This document shows positions 21,745-24,007 of a DNA stretch of 24,007 bases, piece after piece. The first letter of the stretch is position 1. Every line of letters starts with the position of its first letter. The position numbers and the translations under genes are program-made. Source of the stretch: JAKOQB01 sp036824465 (GTDB lineage Bacteria; Pseudomonadota; Gammaproteobacteria; Burkholderiales; Burkholderiaceae_F); the NCBI GenBank assembly GCA_036824465.1, contig DAITAC010000066.1, positions 1-24,007 of the forward strand. The letters are read 5' to 3'. The notes beneath the pieces were generated by a model. The model was not told the origin of the DNA and searched no databases. It worked only from the letters and a program-made list of their open reading frames with translations.

Positions 21745-23826
21745 TCAAGCGCGTTCGACCTGCACCAGGCAGTCGTAAAAAGTCGGCGCGCGGCCGATGT
21801 CGGTCAGTGCCGGGCTGGTGACTTCGTTGGCGTTCCTGCCGTCGCGCGCCAGTTTCTTCCACCAGATCGATAGCGCGACGACCATGCCTTTCCGCGCACG
21901 GTCCGTCACACGCGCCGCGAGCGAAAACGAGCCGCGGTCGTTGAAGACGCGCACCGGGTCGCCGTCGACAATGCCCCGCGCGGCGGCGTCCTCCGGGTGA
22001 ACCTCAAGATGCGGTTCGCCCTCCGTGTCGCGCAGGCTCTGCACATTCACGAACGTGCTGTTGAGGAAGTTGCGCGCCGGCGGGGAAATCATTGCCAGCG
22101 GAAAACGTTGCGCCAGTTGCGGATTGCTGACCGGCCCTTCGTTCGGTGGCACGTAGCCGGGCAGCGGGTCGAGCCCCATGTCGGCAAGCCGCTGCGAACG
22201 GAATTCGCACTTGCCGCTCGGCGTCGGGAAGTTGCCCTCCGCGAAGGGCGCATAGCGCTGCGGCACAGCGAGTCGCTGCCAGCCTTGTGTCTTGGCGATC
22301 TGCCAGTCGTAATTCGCCGTGGTGCCCGACTTGCGGAATGCCTGCGCGGCGATGTCTTCGTCGCGTTCGGAGAAGCACGGCTCGGTGAATCCCATCCTCG
22401 CGGCCAGGCGGCGGAAGATCTCCGTGTTCGGCAATGCCTCGCCCACCGGATCGATTGCGGCGCTGTTGGCGATTACGTAGAGGTGGCCGTACGGCTTGAG
22501 CACATCGACGTGTTCCAGCTGCGTGGTCGCGGGCAGGACATAGTCGGCATAGTCGGCCGTGTCGGTGCGGAAATGTTCAAGCACGACCGTGAAGAGGTCT
22601 TCGCGCGCAAAGCCCCGCGCCACCGTCTTCGAGTCGGGCGCCACCGCGACCGGATTGCTGTTGTAGACGATCAATGCGTCGATCGGCGGGTTCGCGTGCG
22701 CGAGCTCGTGCCCGATCGTGCTCATGTTGATCGTGCGCGGCCGTCTTCCTGCGAGCAGTTCCGGGTGATACAGATGCTCGCTGTCGACATGGAATTCGCC
22801 GCTGGTGGACAACAGCACCCCGCCGGCAGGATCGCGCCAGTGGCCTGCGAGTGCGGGCAGGCAGGCAACGGCACGAACTGCATTGCCCCCACCTGCGACA
22901 CGCTGCATGCCGTAGTTCAACCGGATCGCCGCCGGGCGGCTATGCCAGTAGTCGTGCGCGAGCTGATCGATTTCCTGCGCGCTGATGCCGCACAACTGCG
23001 CGGCACGCGCCGGACCGAACTCGCGTGCGCGCGCCGCGAGCGCATCGAATCCCAGCGTGTGGCGCTCGATGTACTCGCGGTCGATCCAGCCTTCGCGAAT
23101 CAGCACGTGCATCAGCGCAAGCGCCAGGGCACCGTCCGTGCCGGGCAGCAATGCGATGTGCTGGTGGCATTTCTCCGCGGTCAGCGACCGGTATGGATCG
23201 ATCGCAACCAGCTTCGCGCCTTTGCGCTTGGCCTCCTGCGCGAAGCTCCACAGGTGCAGGTTCGACGCAATCGCGTTCGTGCCCCAGAAAACGATCAGCT
23301 TCGCGTCGACAAACGCTTCCATCGCCGGGCCGGTGCGCGTGCCGAGCGTGTAGTTCATCGCCTCGGCGCCGGCACTGGCGCAGATGGTGCGATCGAGGAA
23401 ACTCGCGCCGAGTTTGTGGAAGAAGCGCTGTGCCATCGACTCGCCCTGCACCAGCCCCATCGTGCCGGCGTACGAATACGGCACGATGCGCTGTGGATCG
23501 ACCGCAGCGATGGTCTTCAGCTGCGCTGCGATGTCGTCGAGCGCGCTGTCCCACGACACGCGGACGAACTTGCCTTCGCCTTTCTTCCCGATCCGCTTCA
23601 GCGGATGCAGCACGCGATCCGGGTGATAGGTGCGTTCCAGATAGCGGCTGACCTTGGTGCACAGCGTGCCGCGCGTGGTCGGATGGTCCGGGTCGCCGGC
23701 GATCTTGATCGCGACGCGCTTGCCCTGCCGCTGCTCGACCGTGACCAGCATCGCGCACGTGTCGGGACAGTCGTGCGGGCAGGCAGCCTTGACGACCGTT
23801 TCGATGGGCGCCACGGTTGCAATCAT
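21745..23826 (-). CDS. Molybdopterin-dependent oxidoreductase, cytoplasmic, single [4Fe-4S]
   Basis: A 693-residue DMSO-reductase-superfamily enzyme. An N-terminal [4Fe-4S] motif is present: Cys16, Cys20, Cys24 (CPHDCPDTC) and Cys56 (TLCTK). The Mo-bis-MGD domains follow (FWGTNAIASNLHLW; VAIDPYRS; LPGTDGALALALMHVLI), then the C-terminal molydop_binding domain (LEVHPEDAAARGIVDGDPVR). Cys149 in TICASAGAEA is near where NapA/FdhF-type enzymes place their Mo ligand; this was not aligned. No twin-arginine signal is present, so it should be cytoplasmic. The substrate is unknown and no electron-transfer subunit is adjacent. Its ATG overlaps the stop of an ArgE-like deacylase (ATGA), implying translational coupling. 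Confidence 0.92.
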   Translation of the reverse strand: MIATVAPIETVVKAACPHDCPDTCAMLVTVEQRQGKRVAIKIAGDPDHPTTRGTLCTKVSRYLERTYHPDRVLHPLKRIGKKGEGKFVRVSWDSALDDIAAQLKTIAAVDPQRIVPYSYAGTMGLVQGESMAQRFFHKLGASFLDRTICASAGAEAMNYTLGTRTGPAMEAFVDAKLIVFWGTNAIASNLHLWSFAQEAKRKGAKLVAIDPYRSLTAEKCHQHIALLPGTDGALALALMHVLIREGWIDREYIERHTLGFDALAARAREFGPARAAQLCGISAQEIDQLAHDYWHSRPAAIRLNYGMQRVAGGGNAVRAVACLPALAGHWRDPAGGVLLSTSGEFHVDSEHLYHPELLAGRRPRTINMSTIGHELAHANPPIDALIVYNSNPVAVAPDSKTVARGFAREDLFTVVLEHFRTDTADYADYVLPATTQLEHVDVLKPYGHLYVIANSAAIDPVGEALPNTEIFRRLAARMGFTEPCFSERDEDIAAQAFRKSGTTANYDWQIAKTQGWQRLAVPQRYAPFAEGNFPTPSGKCEFRSQRLADMGLDPLPGYVPPNEGPVSNPQLAQRFPLAMISPPARNFLNSTFVNVQSLRDTEGEPHLEVHPEDAAARGIVDGDPVRVFNDRGSFSLAARVTDRARKGMVVALSIWWKKLARDGRNANEVTSPALTDIGRAPTFYDCLVQVERA

Positions 23827-24007
23827 CGGCCCGGCGGCGTTGCTTCAATCATCCGAGCAAACAGTTGCTCACACGCCGCCACCTGGTCGTACGTGATGTA
23901 CTCGTCCGGTTTGTGCGCCTGCGCGATGCTGCCAGGCCCGAGCACGACGGTTGGGATACCAAAGTTGGTGAACACACTCGCTTCGGTCGCAAAGCTGACC
24001 GCCCCGG
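23823..24007 (-). CDS. ArgE-like M20 deacylase/peptidase, C-terminal part only
   Basis: About 60 in-frame residues from the window edge to TGA at 23823: SFATEASVFTNFGIPTVVLG, PGSIAQAHKPDEYI, then YDQVAACEQLFARMI. This is the C-terminal signature of ArgE/DapE (M20) enzymes, including the GPGSIAQAHKPDEYI stretch whose His is a metal ligand in the family. The enzyme hydrolyses N-acyl amino acids (acetylornithine in arginine synthesis), but paralogues are common, so I do not assign argE firmly. The N-terminus is outside the window. Confidence 0.85.
   Translation of the reverse strand, partial: GAVSFATEASVFTNFGIPTVVLGPGSIAQAHKPDEYITYDQVAACEQLFARMIEATPPGR

Noticed and set aside
1..24007. CRISPR arrays, tRNA and rRNA genes
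   Set aside because: No regularly spaced direct repeats, cloverleaf sequences or rRNA motifs were seen on either strand by eye.

Overview
This is a GC-rich, gene-dense bacterial chromosome segment. The gene set (a complete yejABEF transporter, a host-attachment family protein, tandem UspA, an FNR-like regulator, a DUF504/MJ1316 protein and an HPF–cold-shock fusion) suggests a betaproteobacterium, possibly of the Burkholderiales type. That placement is inferred from gene content and composition; no rRNA or tRNA is present to confirm it.

Layout. (1) 1-2089 (-): 5' part of a P-type cation ATPase running off the left edge. (2) 2090-2591: divergent control region holding a sigma70-like promoter, a clear yybP-ykoY (Mn2+) riboswitch and a switchable hairpin, all pointing at a LysR regulator (2592-3560 +). 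(3) 3704-4891 (-): acyl-CoA desaturase with an FNR-type box upstream. (4) 4892-8702: accessory-looking stretch with an FtsH-like C-terminal remnant, a stand-alone primase-polymerase plus MJ1316-domain protein, a zinc-ribbon protein, an HPF–cold-shock fusion, an orphan gene and a 168-bp MITE-like element with perfect 17-bp inverted ends. (5) 8699-11305 (-): tandem UspA, host-attachment protein, FNR-like regulator without cluster cysteines, then a small DUF1496-like gene. (6) 11527-15209 (-): S2P protease with CBS domains, APH/P-loop kinase fusion, DHH phosphoesterase. (7) 15312-20854 (-): yejABEF peptide/microcin C-type ABC transporter. (8) 21035-21665 (-): MNT/HEPN (MntA-HepT type) toxin-antitoxin pair. 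(9) 21745-24007 (-): molybdopterin oxidoreductase overlapping the 3' end of an ArgE-like M20 deacylase.

How it fits together. The left end looks like a metal-homeostasis module: a Mn2+-sensing leader in front of a regulator that diverges from a probable Mn2+/Ca2+ exporter. The middle looks like a stress or low-oxygen module: three TTGAY-N4-RTCAM boxes (4948-4961, 6649-6662, 11433-11446) lie upstream of the desaturase, the zinc-ribbon/HPF-CSD genes and the usp–host attachment–fnr operon, and the last of these encodes an FNR-type regulator that could bind them. The right half is largely core transport and metabolism, with one defence/TA-type pair inserted between operons. The most notable items are the riboswitch upstream of a LysR gene, the primase-polymerase/MJ1316 pair, the MITE-like element that supplies a neighbouring gene's stop codon, and the FtsH relic.
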